Counted from the first letter of the stretch, positions 1-37,902 are shown. The stretch: DNA of 64,000 bases from Flaccisagitta enflata (GCA_965153355.1 OZ231126.1:64294001-64358000), one strand, 5' to 3'. Notes: generated from the letters alone by a model not told the origin. A program made the numbers and translations.

Positions 1-100
1 CTCAAAGCTGAAGACTCAGCCTTGAGACTCAAATCTCAGCCTCAAGACTGGGATTTAAATTTGAGACCTCATGGTTCAGTTGACAATCATGACGTTATAA

Positions 101-810
101 ACAGACGGAGGGCTAATTTAGCGTGTGGCGGCGCCAAACTTTTAGCCACCCCCCATACAACCAACATGATTTTATCTATTTTCAAACTGAAAGTTGTTTT
201 GAGCACTTTGGGGGATTTGATATGGCGCCACTGAGTGGATTTTTGAATTTTTATATAGAACCCCCCAATTTACCCCCCTTAATCACAATATGACTACCCC
301 ACCGTGAGCCAAAAAACTCCATGAAATTTTTTTCATGATTTTTGTCTTTTTTTGGTTGAATAGTGTTATATGATGTCTGTATCAACTATCAATGATATTT
401 TTTTGGTTTGTTATGCAATTTTTTATCAAAAAGATTCATTATTGAAAATATAAGAATACAGAATTAAGAATTTAAAAAAAAATATTTTTTACTGAAAAAT
501 CACATAACAAAACAAAAAAGTATGAAATATAGTAGGTAAAAACATTTAACACTAATCAGCCAAAAAATGAATAAAAATCAAGAGAAAAAATTTCCTTGAT
601 ATTTTGGCTCTTGGGGGGTAGTCATTTTTGGGGCCAAAGGGGGGTAAATTTGGGGGTTCTAGATAAAAATTGAAAAATCACCTCGGTGGCGCCACATTAA
701 AATCCCCAAATAAAAGTGCTCAAAACCACTTTCAGTTTCATGTTAGCTGTAGGGGGGGGTGGCTAAAACCTTTGGCGCCGCCACACGCTAAATTAGAGTT
801 CCGTCTGTAT
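101..810. mobile_element. foldback MITE
   Basis: Inverted repeats run from ACAGACGGAG at 101 inward and from CCGTCTGT at 801-808 inward. The arms of ~180 bp contain GGCGCC and a C/G-run motif and continue more weakly to a centre near 457. TA-rich flanks (TATAA / TATATG) suggest TA targeting. No coding sequence. Confidence 0.75.
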
Positions 811-1044
811 ATGACACGGTCTCCCAAAATTAGCGATTTTCACTGCCGCAGCTAGTTTTTCACCCAAAAGAAAAATCGCTCAGACACTTCCATTGAAGTG
901 TCTAACATATGTAGAAGTGAACACTCGCTAAGAATTTGCATGGAAATTTCATAGGGATGACTTGAACAGTATGAAATGTACCAATATGCAACAAAAAATT
1001 ATACATTTTCTGAAGAAAATTCTCTTTTAGCACTATATAAGGCC

Positions 1045-1199
1045 CCACGGAAAACTCTTAATTTGCATAGAAAATGACAAATTCAAAAAACTAGAAACAT
1101 GGCCCTCTTCCAAAGACATGTAGGAAGGAAGCCATGTTCTTAGAAATGCAAAAAAGTTTGTTTGGAAGCAGATCAAGAGTTTTCCGTGGAATTCTCTTG
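1045..1199. mobile_element. ~155 bp hairpin MITE, copy 1
   Basis: A 15 bp outer stem CCACGGAAAACTCTT pairs with AAGAGTTTTCCGTGG, and an inner stem ACATGGC pairs with GCCATGT. Linkers TTTGCATAGAAAATGA and AAATGCAAAA are shared with the element at 15845-15986, but both stems differ. Confidence 0.65.
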
Positions 1200-2680
1200 A
1201 GAATTTTATCACTCAGTTTTCAGTGAGACAATTTCCTAATCCATTTCTTTTCTCTACATATATTGTTGATCAAATATATTTTTCCCACAAATGATGGTTG
1301 AAAAAGCGTATTGATGTAGTTGTAGTTCCAAATCAGCACAAGGAAGGAATATTATGAATACAAACTTATCTTGTAGTAGGCAAATGTCAAGAAACGGCAA
1401 GTTGGCAGGGTTAGAATTAGCCATTATTTCAATGATTCAAATTCAACAAAACTATACATCCCTGTATAGCTGATGAAGTCTCATTTACGAATCCATAGAT
1501 GAATTTTGTTAACTGAGCTCATTTTTTATGCAAATTAAGATAAACTAGACATATTTTGTACACAAATTATACAAAAAAAAATGCTTATGGTAGTGATAAA
1601 ATCAATATGACAATATTTTTTTTCAAATTATGTTTAAACGCAATAGTCTGAGGAAGTTTCAGTAAAAAAAATCGAAATTTCACGAATTTTCAGAAAATCT
1701 CTGTAAGCACCAATTTTGGTTGGTTGGGCAGTGTAGTAAAACTTTTTTCTGCTAAGTTCTTCTTAATACCATTGATGTAGATCCTCTTCAAAAGCTTTCA
1801 TGCAAAATTTCAGCCAAATCGGAAAAGGCATTCAAAAGTTATGCGACTTTTTCATTTTTTTTGTCTGGTAGGCTGGTTGGTCTGGTAGCACTGCTCGACA
1901 TTCTTTAGGTCGCATCAGAATTTAGGCAAAGGACTCTCTTGATCCAGATACCAACCACGCAAAATTTCATTAGGCTAACTCAAATAGTTCCTGAGATATG
2001 CGAATTTGAATTTTGAGAAATTTTACCACATTAAAGCTTAAAAGCCTCGCAAATTTGTGTGAGAAGCGCTGTGTGGAAACAAAGAATTAACTACGACGAT
2101 CGTCCGACGAGCGTATCAATTCTGTTCACACTTCGAGGACCAACAAAATCTAAAATTTCATTGTGGCTAAACGCTTGGGAGTCAAGATTTCAAATTATCA
2201 GGGTAGAATCAAAATTTCACGCTCTTTCACATGGTGTTCTCAGTTTTCATGTGAGTTGTGTCACTTTGACACAATAGTGGCATATCTAAAGCGTTAGGTG
2301 AGCGTTAGGAAGAAGTTTGGGGGTGTGCGCGAATTGATACGCTTCAAGAAAAATGCTATTTCTCTGCTTAGGATCAACCCAATAACATGAAAATAGAGGG
2401 GAATGTCCTTCAAGTAGTTGTGCATTGATTGGAAAAAGAAAAAATGCTTAATGTTTAAGACAAAGGAGGTTTTAAAAAATAAGTATCATGATAGTCAGCA
2501 TTAAGAGAAAAAAAGCAAAAAAATCGAGAAGGGGTAAATTTGAGTTATATACCATTTTTTGGTAACTCATTGTTTGCGTAATGAGTTAAATTTTTGTGTG
2601 TATCCTGTGGGATTGATAATGGTCGGGGAACACTCATAATTTCATACGACAAGACATTTTTTGATTGGTTTTGTTTGCTT
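1200..2680. other. no gene seen; old repeats
   Basis: AT-rich sequence without exon-like frames. 1690-1990 contains a passage (CAGCCAAATCGGAAAAGGC, GGTAGGCTGGTTGG) related to the 162 bp satellite at 24180-24985, so it is probably a decayed relative. Confidence 0.4.
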
Positions 2681-2760
2681 TTGAGATGCGTCCTCGCATC
2701 TCTATAAGAGGGTCTGTCCGTCCGTCCGTCCGTATGTATGTATGTCCGTTAACCCTACCT
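2681..2760 (-). repeat. fragment of a type C hairpin-ended element
   Basis: Hairpin GAGATGCGTCCTCGCATCTC followed by CTATAAGAGG and a run of GTCC/GTAT. It is interrupted by an unrelated segment and followed by a second copy of the same hairpin at 2816. Confidence 0.6.
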
Positions 2761-2810
2761 CAAAAATCCCGCCTATCCATCTCCAATCACTCACCAACCA
2801 CCCCTCATCA

Positions 2811-3292
2811 TTTTTAGATGCGTCCTCGCATCTCTGGAGCAGTGCCATTTTTGATGTGTGTGGATCTTGCCCCCGTCCCTCCCACCTCCAGAATTCAATT
2901 TTTTTCAAATCAATCCTTTTGCACTCCGTTCCAAAAACTTAAAAAAGTCATGCTTCTGCTCTCAGTGTGTAATCACCTTTTCATTTCAGTAAAAGATATT
3001 TCATCCTGTGATAGTTGACTTAAGCCTAATAGTATGTCAATTATTTTGTTCATAACATGTCCTTGAAAGCATCATGATAAATGTCTAAGATGAGCACTGC
3101 AGTATGCTAAATTCATTAAAGCATTGATTTCTTAGCATCACCAAGAAGATTTGTTGACTTTGCTTTTTGCCACAATCAAATAGTAGCTCTTTATAGATAC
3201 TTATTGTCAATCTGTAAGTCTAGTCATGATTTCTAAATTCCCTCTACTCAGACCTCACAAGAGGACGCATCGTTGCCCTATTGGGCTTGTTT
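2811..3292 (-). mobile_element. hairpin-ended element, type C
   Basis: Terminal hairpin AGATGCGTCCTCGCATCT at 2816-2833 after TTTTT. The other end is hairpin GCCC-TATT-GGGC plus TTGTTT at 3275-3292. The subterminal GAGGACGCATC at 3260-3270 is complementary to the first hairpin's arm. 482 bp. Confidence 0.7.
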
Positions 3293-3660
3293 CTACTGGA
3301 GACAGAATGGAGACATACCAAAAATAGCCCTTTGATTGAATTTTTGGACCCCCTAGGGGTAGGAAGGGTCACAAAAAAGGGTTTGAAATTGTGCACTGGG
3401 TAGTTATGAATGTATTTGAACCGTTTAAATCATTTCCAATGATGTAACTGAAGCTTGAGCTAACATAGAATGGCAGAAAGTCGGGCCCTCAAGCATGCTG
3501 TGGAACCGTGACATTTGCCAGTATGTTAACTAAAGTGGCAAGGAAATCGCGTGCTCAAAAGAAGCGTGTCATAGTCATAAATTAAATATGACTCAAAATT
3601 TCATGGCAAATTCTTGTAAATTTAATTCCATTATTCCTTAAGCGACCACCAACGCTAAGA

Positions 3661-4152
3661 ATGCTCCATCGCGAGGAATACAAAGAAGGTGGCGCCAACG
3701 GAGAAAACGTTTCTGTGACTGATACTCAACATGCACTGCTTGACTCTCCAGACTGCGGATTCAGAATCAAAGGCTGGGGCCAGAACAAAAAAGAAGCCAT
3801 TCAAAACGCAGCTCTAGGGATGATTTCTCATCACATCGGCGACATGGAGAAGGTTGCCATACGCGATAAGTACGTATTTGGCATTTCTAAAGCAGTTACT
3901 CTAAACTGCCTCCTGTTAAAGTTTTACAACACGCTCTTGGGAGCATCTACAATTAACGACTATTTCATCCCGAGACAAGTTATCATCGAGTCCTTTGATG
4001 AAACTAACTTAAGTATTGAAGCAGTTGCTTACGGAGAGAAACTTGATCGTGCCAGACATTCCCTCGGAAAGGAATTCAAAGGAGTGACCAACGAGTTTGA
4101 ATTCAGTAAAGAGGGAAACGTCGTATCTGTGATCATCAGAGGAATTTGCTGA
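3661..4152 (+). CDS. archease-like protein, probable catalytically altered paralogue
   Basis: Single 163-codon ORF with an in-frame TAA 21 bases upstream of the ATG. Archease assists the tRNA-splicing ligase RtcB. The C-terminal two thirds fits the fold: LLDSPDCGF...GWG in place of LDHTAD...WG, the KKEAIQNAALGM helix, a LLLKFYNTLL helix, NDYFIPRQV (family FIPREV), the G-x-x-L-x-x-x-x-H turn, GKEFKGVTNEFEF (family G.EVKA.TY) and a closing VSVIIRGIC strand. Family proteins end V.ID-I/V; here the Asp is Arg, and the DHTAD metal motif is DSPDC. Length agrees with animal archease (~165). No intron interrupts it, so it may be an old retrocopy or a diverged paralogue. It is convergent with PICK1. 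The fold assignment is from motif memory, not a search. Confidence 0.7.
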   Translation: MLHREEYKEGGANGENVSVTDTQHALLDSPDCGFRIKGWGQNKKEAIQNAALGMISHHIGDMEKVAIRDKYVFGISKAVTLNCLLLKFYNTLLGASTINDYFIPRQVIIESFDETNLSIEAVAYGEKLDRARHSLGKEFKGVTNEFEFSKEGNVVSVIIRGIC

Positions 4153-4957
4153 CAATTTCCTATGTTTAGTAGTTATCACGACCGCATAGCCAACATGGCC
4201 GAACTAAGTCAAAATAGCATACGATGGTATGAAATTTGGGATGATTTGAGATGATTCTTACTATCCCTTTTTTCTCAACTATATTTTTTCTCTCGGTGTA
4301 CGATTTGCCTTTTTTATTTACATTTTTTGAGCGCTGAACATTTCGCTTTTGGGTAATGACATTGCCTGTCTAGTGGCATGCTCGAACATACCGAACTTCA
4401 TTATATACACATTTCCCCCCTCCTTGGTTCATTTCTTACTTATCTTCATCATCAAGCCCATCATTGATCTAAAATGTCATTTATCTAAAATGAAAGATAC
4501 AGTTGTTAAAACAGTCGGCATGCAGAAGCGTGATGGTTCGCATAAACCACCAGTGGAATTACCCTTCAATTTCAATTTGTAGTATCTATTTAGCGTGCTT
4601 CGTTTTTTCGATGATTCCCTGCCAGTCCAAAGTCTAGGAACTGCTTGCCTGGTGGTGACTCGTTGGGATTGCCCGTATAGGGCCAGTCTAAATCATGTGA
4701 TCCCAGCCGAGACAACAGCATATGAATACTCTAATGGTAGACAGACATCCATTTTTCACTATCACTGTGTCATAACATGAGGCAATTTCTTTTTTATTTC
4801 TCCCGGAATAAAACTTATATCGAGTAACGTAATTCTGATAATGATATCATGTAATTCAGTTCAATATTGGAACAATATGAATCATTTTTCCATTCTGTAT
4901 TTACCAATAAATATCAAATTCCTGAAATATCAGTCTTGCTTCTTTGAATAACTCAAT
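4153..4957. other. convergent intergenic region with overlapping poly(A) signals
   Basis: The 805 bp between the archease-like stop and the PICK1 stop contain plus-strand AATAAA at 4807-4812 and 4906-4911 and minus-strand AATAAA at 4798-4793. If these are used, the two 3' UTRs overlap by at least 15 and up to ~150 nt. No other gene or repeat was recognised here. Confidence 0.5.
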
Positions 4958-30451
<25,494 letters not shown>

Positions 30452-30912
30452 CTGAAAAATTCAGTGAAGAAAACGAAAAACAACAAAATCAACGTGACAT
30501 AAGTTAAGTAAGTTGTCACTCAGAATTTTCTAGCGAGAAATCCTCAATTGGCAATCACATTTTCTAAAATAAGAGTTAATTATGCAATTACTATTAAAAA
30601 GTTGCCAATTATGAAAATCAAGAAACATTTACATGCATTTGCATAGAACCTAAATTTCCTTATGAATAACGCTATGTACATTGTATAGTCATCAATATTA
30701 CATAGCACTCCTTTGGAAAATCAGACGCCAGTCATTGAGAATATCGATTCAATCTGTTCATACATTTCACTGCACTACGCACGCGAACACGCGCGCATGT
30801 ACACGTAGCTCTTTTCGAAATGAACCTTTCAAAACCTTGAACATTATGAATAAAATTATAAGACGTAAAACTAATGGTGATAACACTGAACCTCATCTCA
30901 TCTCATCTTGTA
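30452..30912. other. region where the missing PICK1 start exon is most likely
   Basis: AT-rich, no repeat family recognised and no ATG exon with a fitting phase-0 donor found. Confidence 0.25.
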
Positions 30913-31065
30913 TCATTTGATCTCATCAACTTGAAACGCCTTCTTCTTGCGTCTTAATTTGCTCAGTTTGCCGATTTGCAATTTTCTCAGCGATGGCTCC
31001 TGTGTGAGACTCCCAACTTCCTCGATGATGATTCTCTGGCTTTTGCCTTTTCCCCGTTTTAGAGT
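30913..31065 (-). CDS. candidate terminal exon of an unknown upstream gene
   Basis: A minus-strand frame is open from 31065 to a TGA at 30915-30913. Its last part reads RIIIEEVGSLTQEPSLRKLQ then IGKLSKLRRKKKAFQVDEIK, a composition typical of a real basic, helical C-terminus. The acceptor is unclear (AAAAG near 31048 is the best). An alternative frame behind TTGCAG at 31088 also runs 50+ codons to 30926. I do not recognise the family. It lies 460 bp upstream of the first located PICK1 exon, in tandem. Confidence 0.35.
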   Translation of the reverse strand, partial: TLKRGKGKSQRIIIEEVGSLTQEPSLRKLQIGKLSKLRRKKKAFQVDEIK

Positions 31066-31109
31066 TTAAGAAAGATCCGCGTAACACCTGCAACCCTCGC
31101 GTCTCTCTG

Positions 31110-31304
<195 letters not shown>

Positions 31305-31305
31305 A

Positions 31306-31487
31306 TTTTTAGTCGCGTGCTACGCGACACTTGTCGGTCGGTCGGTCGGTCGGTCGGTCCCCATTTTACTTTTTTTATGTTTTTGCGGTCTTTGGCCTCA
31401 CTGCACTTGCCCAAGTGCTTTAGTAACTCAAATACTGCCCCTGCCCACCCGCACGCGACTAAGGTAGCCGTGTATTCGGCCTTGTTT
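31306..31487 (-). mobile_element. hairpin-ended element, type A
   Basis: TTTTTAGTCGCGTGCTACGCGA hairpin region, (GGTC)n, ACTGCCCCTGCCCACCCG, CACGCGACTAAGG, GCCGTGTATTCGGC, CTTGTT. Confidence 0.85.
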
Positions 31488-31568
31488 CCCTCTTTTACTG
31501 ATTTTTCCAATTTGTTTGTTTGCTTCTCTTTTCTTCCTTGTGCTTTCTCTCTGCAGCCCCCCTCCCCC

Positions 31569-31718
31569 TTTTTAGTCGCAGACACGCGACTCTATACCAT
31601 GTCGTGTCGGTCGGTCCGTCGGTAGGTCCGTCCAAAATGTTTCTGAATTGCGAGCAGTTTTTGCGGTACTGCTCCTGTCCAACCGTCCGCGACTGGATTG
31701 CTGTGTATCCGGCCTTGT
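31569..31718 (-). mobile_element. hairpin-ended element, type A with GTCCGC arm
   Basis: TTTTAGTCGCAGACACGCGACT, (GGTC/CGTC)n, GTCCGCGACTGG subterminal, GTGTATCCGGCCTTGTT. Confidence 0.8.
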
Positions 31719-31734
31719 TTTTTTTTTCTTTCTT

Positions 31735-31789
<55 letters not shown>

Positions 31790-31791
31790 TA

Positions 31792-31876
<85 letters not shown>
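31735..31876. repeat. (TGTC)n(TTTC)n microsatellite
   Basis: ~12 TGTC units then ~21 TTTC units. Confidence 0.95.
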
Positions 31877-31879
<3 letters not shown>

Positions 31880-32261
31880 TTTTTTCACAGGCTTTCTATC
31901 TTTCTTTCATGTTAGTTTCTTATTCTTTCCCACTCCTTAGTCCTTTGATCCTTCTAGCTCGTTTGCCTTATTGCTCTCTGCTCTCTGTTGAATCGCTTTC
32001 TGCATGTTATTTCAACCAAAACTGTGTTAAATTCAGTTATTTTTCAGTCCATCCGCATTAACAAGTGCAACTTCATATCTGCGTTGGGTGGGGGTCAGGT
32101 AATGTCAAATGAAACGTCTGTAAGCTCGCATCATTTTTGATGCGGCAATACCTATCATATTATTCAAATAGATGTTTAAAACGTATCGATTTTCATTTTC
32201 TCCCTTTCTTTTTCTGTTTTATTCTCTATTGGGTCGTCTGTCTTTCCACGATGTTTGTTTG

Positions 32262-32417
<156 letters not shown>

Positions 32418-32534
32418 CCTGCAGCTCCAAGGATTTCCTTTGCGCTGCCTGAGTCTTGATTAGATGCCCCGTTCCGCTTTTCGTTGAATGCGCCTGCGCC
32501 CTCGCGTGCCGCCGAAGCATTCGCCGTCCTAGAC

Positions 32535-32536
<2 letters not shown>

Positions 32537-32632
<96 letters not shown>
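32537..32632. repeat. (TTG)n microsatellite
   Basis: 32 uninterrupted TTG units. Confidence 0.95.
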
Positions 32633-32633
<1 letters not shown>

Positions 32634-33118
32634 TTTCGCCTGTGCCCGTGGGTTTTTCTTCTTTTTTACTAGATTTTTCCGTTTTTGTTCTTTTATGGTT
32701 GTTTTTGTTTTTGTAGTTATCGTTGTGGTCGCCCTTTTCGCATGATTTATGCAATTTTCCGCCTAACACAGTCTACATATGCTGCCATAAAATGTTTTGT
32801 GTTGAATTCAGACAATATACATTAATGAAAACCTTAAACGTGTGAAGCTCTGAGATTTTAATGCACTTTTTTCGGAGCGTGTTGCTTTTCTTTAGGTTAG
32901 CAAAAGAACAAAGAGCGATATGTTAACAATTTGCTAGGTCATTGTTTCTTCCTTCTTTTTATCGATGCGAAGGAAACAATTCGCATCGATCTGATTATCT
33001 TCATGTATTCCTTCTTTGACAAGTTTTCTTGTTACCTATGGCATCTTCATGTTCTATCAGAACAGGACTGGTAGGCACCGCTTTATTTCATGAATGTTTC
33101 GTGTCTTAATTACACATG

Positions 33119-33190
33119 AACAAGGCCGGATCATACACGGCTACCGAAGTCGCGTGCGGGTGGGCAGGGGCCATATTTGAGGTCACTACA
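33119..33190 (+). repeat. truncated type A hairpin-ended element
   Basis: AACAAGGCCGGATCATACAC, AAGTCGCGTGCGGGTGGG, then lost. Confidence 0.7.
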
Positions 33191-33391
33191 CCCCCGACAG
33201 ACTGCGTATTAGTTAGACGAATACGAGTGGCAGCGGTTTTATCGTAATTAAAGAGTGGCCCTTTACAGTTCTTGTGAAGCAGCGGAATTCCGCTGAGCGT
33301 TTAATTTTCGAAAAGAAATTTATCATGAATGATTTTTTTCCCGCTGCGACTTATGCAACTTCTCATTCGAAACCGAAGATCAAGCAAAACG

Positions 33392-33393
33392 TC

Positions 33394-33440
<47 letters not shown>
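33392..33440. repeat. (AAC)n microsatellite
   Basis: 16 AAC units. Confidence 0.95.
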
Positions 33441-33543
33441 AAAGAAACAACATACAACATGAAGGAGAGCATTACTGGTTATCATGAGAAAATGCAACTT
33501 GCTGCTAATGTATTACAGGTTACAGGTTACAGGTTACAGGTCT

Positions 33544-33639
33544 TAGCCAGCTCTGCAAACCGCACATCTCTGACGTACATGGTGAAGAAGTTATTTCACT
33601 TTGAATGAAAAAGATTACTCCTGAAAGTTTCTAAACTTG
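33544..33639 (+). repeat. 96 bp exact duplicate, copy 1
   Basis: Identical to 37304-37399. After CTTAG it reads QLCKPHISDVHGEEVISL then TGA, so it may derive from a terminal exon plus 3' UTR. Confidence 0.85.
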
Positions 33640-33853
33640 ACATTTTTTTTTTAAGAATTCTGGCCTCCTTTTATAAGGGCAATGTTGTTTCAACTTTAAT
33701 TGCTATCGGTCATTTTTGAGCATGACAACACTTAATCTCCGAACGTCCTCAATCTACCTGACAAAAGAGATCTTGAAGACCATTTTGGCTATACCGACGT
33801 CTACAAACCAGATTATGGAGCCATGGAGGTGAATACAAAAATATGAATATACA

Positions 33854-34015
<162 letters not shown>

Positions 34016-34341
34016 TTTGATATTGTATCATATATATGTTTATGTTAAATTTATATTTACACTCACTTTACATACATTTTCAGAGACAGACAGAGACAGA
34101 CAGACGTCAGACAGACAGACAGACAGACAGACGTCAGACAGACAGACATATGACAACCTGAACCAAAAAGAAACATGCATACATATTCAAAGTCAGAGAG
34201 GATCACCAATTTGATTATCATTTAGCAGTTTAAATGGAAAAAAGATTATCATTCACTAATTGTTTGCACCTTTGGTTCTACGCATAATTCTAATTTATTT
34301 TGCAAATTGTATAAACAATGTTCCAAAAATAGGGAGGAATT

Positions 34342-34385
34342 ATTAGTCGTGTGCACACGACTCTACACTAACGGTCGAAGGGTAC
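34342..34385 (-). repeat. type A hairpin fragment
   Basis: AGTCGTGTGCACACGACT perfect hairpin and CTACACTAACGG. Confidence 0.6.
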
Positions 34386-34485
34386 CCGCTAATAACCTAA
34401 ACTAGGTTACCATTTTATCAATGACCGGATATCGGAATACAACAATAAACCGATCGAGTGACTCGGTTTCTTCTCTTATTCTCTC

Positions 34486-34633
<148 letters not shown>

Positions 34634-35039
34634 TAGCATCCATCAAATTTGATGATCATTTGCTTAATTTTTATAAATTGAAAGTAAACAAAAGTTTATC
34701 AAATATAAAAAAATAGAAAAAATGCAGAAGTTAAAAAAGAAAAACTTAAACAAATTTAAAAAACTGAATAGAAATTAAAAAAGTAAAAAACATAAAAAAT
34801 TAAAAAAAGATAAAAAGTGACACATCTAAAAAACAATAAATAATAAAAAAAGTAAAAGTAAATAGCTATAAAGTGCAGGATTAAAAAAAAATCAGTGCTA
34901 TTCTTAAATGATCCACACTTAATCATCATGCAAAAAAAAATGTCAGTATGCAAATAAAAATCGATAATAACCGCAACCGGAAGTCGGTTATAGCAGTATT
35001 TGAACCGAACCTATATTCGCGATTTTTAATTTATTAATT

Positions 35040-35237
35040 GAACCTAGAGTCTACACCCCAACTTATCTGTGTCTGCCGGTTGGTTGGTCGGTCGGTTGGT
35101 CGGACGTTCAGTCACATTTTACTTTTTTTATATTATTTTTTACCTCATTGCTCCTGCCCAAGTGGTCTAGTGACCTCAAATATGGCCCCTGCCCACCCAC
35201 GTGCGACTTGGGTAGCCGTGTATCCGGCCTTGTTTTA
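35040..35237 (-). mobile_element. hairpin-ended element, type A, first hairpin lost
   Basis: GTCTACACC, (GGTT/GGTC)n, ATATGGCCCCTGCCCACCCA, GTGCGACTTGGGTAG, GTGTATCCGGCCTTGTT. Confidence 0.75.
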
Positions 35238-35417
35238 TTTATCTATTCTTTCATAAAAATATTTCATTTTGAGGTAAAGAACGGGATGGAATGAAGAATA
35301 ATTTCGAGAAGATTATTTGAAGATCGTTGGAAAGCGTTTTTGATATCCGGAAGATGTGGAAAACAAGGAGAGGAGGAGAGACGATATCGAGGAGAAGCTA
35401 CAGAAATATGAGGTTGG

Positions 35418-37190
35418 ATGGATGAATGAATGAATGAATGAATAAATGAATGGATGAATGAATGAACACACATCTCTGGATACCCCCCCAAAGAGAATCG
35501 AAAATACCATTTTTTCTGACTGTGATATTTGTCTTCAGGAACATGTGGGCTACTAAAAAAAACAAAAAACAAAAAAATTCTTCTGAAATTTTTTCATTTA
35601 TTTCACTTTTTAGGTAAAAAAAGGGCATTTTTAGCACTTTTTAGGCGTAAAATTGTTCATGCAGCTTAGAAAATCTGAGAAAATACTGGAAATGTATGGC
35701 AATAGATAGAATATACACGTTTTTACCCTTCATACACAGTTTTTTTAAGTTTTATACAAATTAGAGCTTAAAAATGGCCTAAAAATGACAAAATATGGTT
35801 TTTTTCAGTATTTTTCAGTCTAAATTTGTTTTTACAGCATTTTAACTCCTGAAAAATCCTAGAAAAGTGTAGTAGTAATCTGAGCTTGACCAGTTTTACC
35901 CTGAACAATCAGTAAATTTTGATTTTTTTAGGTTTAGAGCTAAAAAATAGCTAAAAAATAGCTAAAAAATAGCAAAATATTGTTTTTTTAAGCATCTTAA
36001 AGCAAATAATCATTCATGCACTTTTATAAATAAAAAAAAATACTGGAAATGTGTGGCAATAGATAGAATATACATTTTATTACTGTCCCTGATATATGAA
36101 TTAGCTTTTAGACAATTGGATAAGGTTTGAAAATGGAAATGGAAAGATTCCGGCTTTGCAATGTAAAAATATAAATTCTGAACCAATCATTGATGGAGAT
36201 GGAAATATGCTGGTAGAGGATTTTTTTTACTCTCTAAGTCTTCACATTATGTTAAGTAGGTCAGGATTTATAACACTGCATAAACAATTTTTTACTTGAA
36301 AATGCTTAAAAAACCAATATTTTGCTCTTTAAAAGTTATCTTTAAACTTTGAACTTAAAAGAATTATTAATTGCTCAGAGTAAAAGTATTTAAATTCAGA
36401 CTACTAGTACACATTTCTAGGATTTTTGGGAGTTGAAATGCTGTATTAAAAAATTTGAGAGTTAAAAATGCTGAAAAAAACTATATTTCGGCATTTTTAC
36501 GTCATTTTTAAACTTTAATCTTGGAGATATCTAAAATAACTTTTTGTGAAAGGTAAAAACATGTATATATTATCTATTGCCACACATTTCCAGTATTTTT
36601 TTGGATTTATAAAAGTGCATGAATAATTATTTGCTTTAAGATGCTTAAAAAAACAATATTTTGCTATTTTTTAGCTATTTTTTAACTCTAAACCTAAAAA
36701 AATCAAAATTTACTGATTGTTCAGGGTAAAAGTAGTTAAGCTCAGACTACTACTACACTTTTCTAGGATTTTTTGGGAGTTAAAATGCTGTAAAAACAAA
36801 TTTAGACTGAAAAATACTGAAAAAAAACATATTTTGTCATTTTTAGGCCATTTTTAAGCTCTAATCTGTATGATACTTAAAAAAACTGTTTATGAAGGGT
36901 AAAAACGTGTATATTCTATCTATTGCCATACATTTACAGTATTTTTTCAGATTTTCTAAGCTGCATAAACAATTTTATGCTTAAAAAGTACTAAAAATGA
37001 CCTTTTTTTACCTAAAAAGTGAAATAAATGAAAAAATTTCAGAAGAATTTTTTTGTTTTTTGTTTTTTTTAGTAGCCCACATGTTCCTGAAGACAAATAG
37101 CACAGTCAGAAAAAATGGTATTTTCGATTCTCTTTGGGGGGGTATCCAGAGATGTGTGTGAATGAATGAATGAATGAATGAATGAAAGAT
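35418..37190. mobile_element. ~1.7 kb palindrome inserted in a (GAAT)n tract
   Basis: CACATCTCTGGATACC near 35468 mirrors GGTATCCAGAGATGTG ending at 37158. Internal AAATGTATGGCAATAGATAG blocks appear four times, twice in each orientation. (GAAT)n on the same strand flanks both ends (35418-35464, 37161-37185), so the palindrome interrupts one microsatellite. Confidence 0.85.
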
Positions 37191-37303
37191 TTACATTTTA
37201 GCTTCCAAATAAAAAGCTTGCAGCACATTTTCATCAATTACTCCTTAACGATATAACCTGTTCTAAACATATTGGTCACAGAATTAAAGCTCTTTAAATT
37301 TCG

Positions 37304-37399
37304 TAGCCAGCTCTGCAAACCGCACATCTCTGACGTACATGGTGAAGAAGTTATTTCACTTTGAATGAAAAAGATTACTCCTGAAAGTTTCTAAACTTG
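37304..37399 (+). repeat. 96 bp exact duplicate, copy 2
   Basis: Identical to 33544-33639, same orientation, different flanks. Confidence 0.85.
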
Positions 37400-37603
37400 T
37401 CATTTTTACAAAATACTGCGACTGAATCAATATCTAATTGGTATCTATTTGGTTAAATCACGTAAATCAGTATAAAATAGTGTAACATCAGCGTGGTGAT
37501 AATTCGTACTTTCTGCCCTCTGGTACCCCAAAGCAATCTAATGTAAAACAGAAACATCCGGTAAAATCCTATTTTTAACTCAATACTTGTTTTGCACTTG
37601 TGT

Positions 37604-37735
37604 TTTCACGTATCCTCAACCGTATCCCTACCCCAACTCTACCTCTAACACCATCCTAGCCCTGACCTCATCCCTGACACTACCTCTAACAGAATAACCC
37701 TTACCTAACCCCTGACCCTAACGCAAATCCCACTC
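37604..37735. repeat. CCCTAAC-like degenerate array
   Basis: Irregular TAACCCTTACCTAACCCCTG passages resemble decayed interstitial telomere-type sequence. Confidence 0.35.
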
Positions 37736-37902
37736 AAAACCCAAAACGCAAAGATGTCGCTTAGAGGCAAATCATAAAAAAAAACGTCAAATCTTGATAC
37801 ACAGGACCAGTCGTTATTCGTGGCATGGAGCGGGTCTTCCTCCAAAGAAAACCAAAAGGAGGCGACGCTTTCGCCACCACCACCACCGTCAACAACAAAA
37901 AC

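Noticed and set aside
22-234. Small ORFs of 60-75 codons in AT-rich intergenic sequence (e.g. 22-234, 4349-4582, 47018-47254)
   Set aside because: Numbers and lengths fit chance; no motif, splice context or homology recognised.
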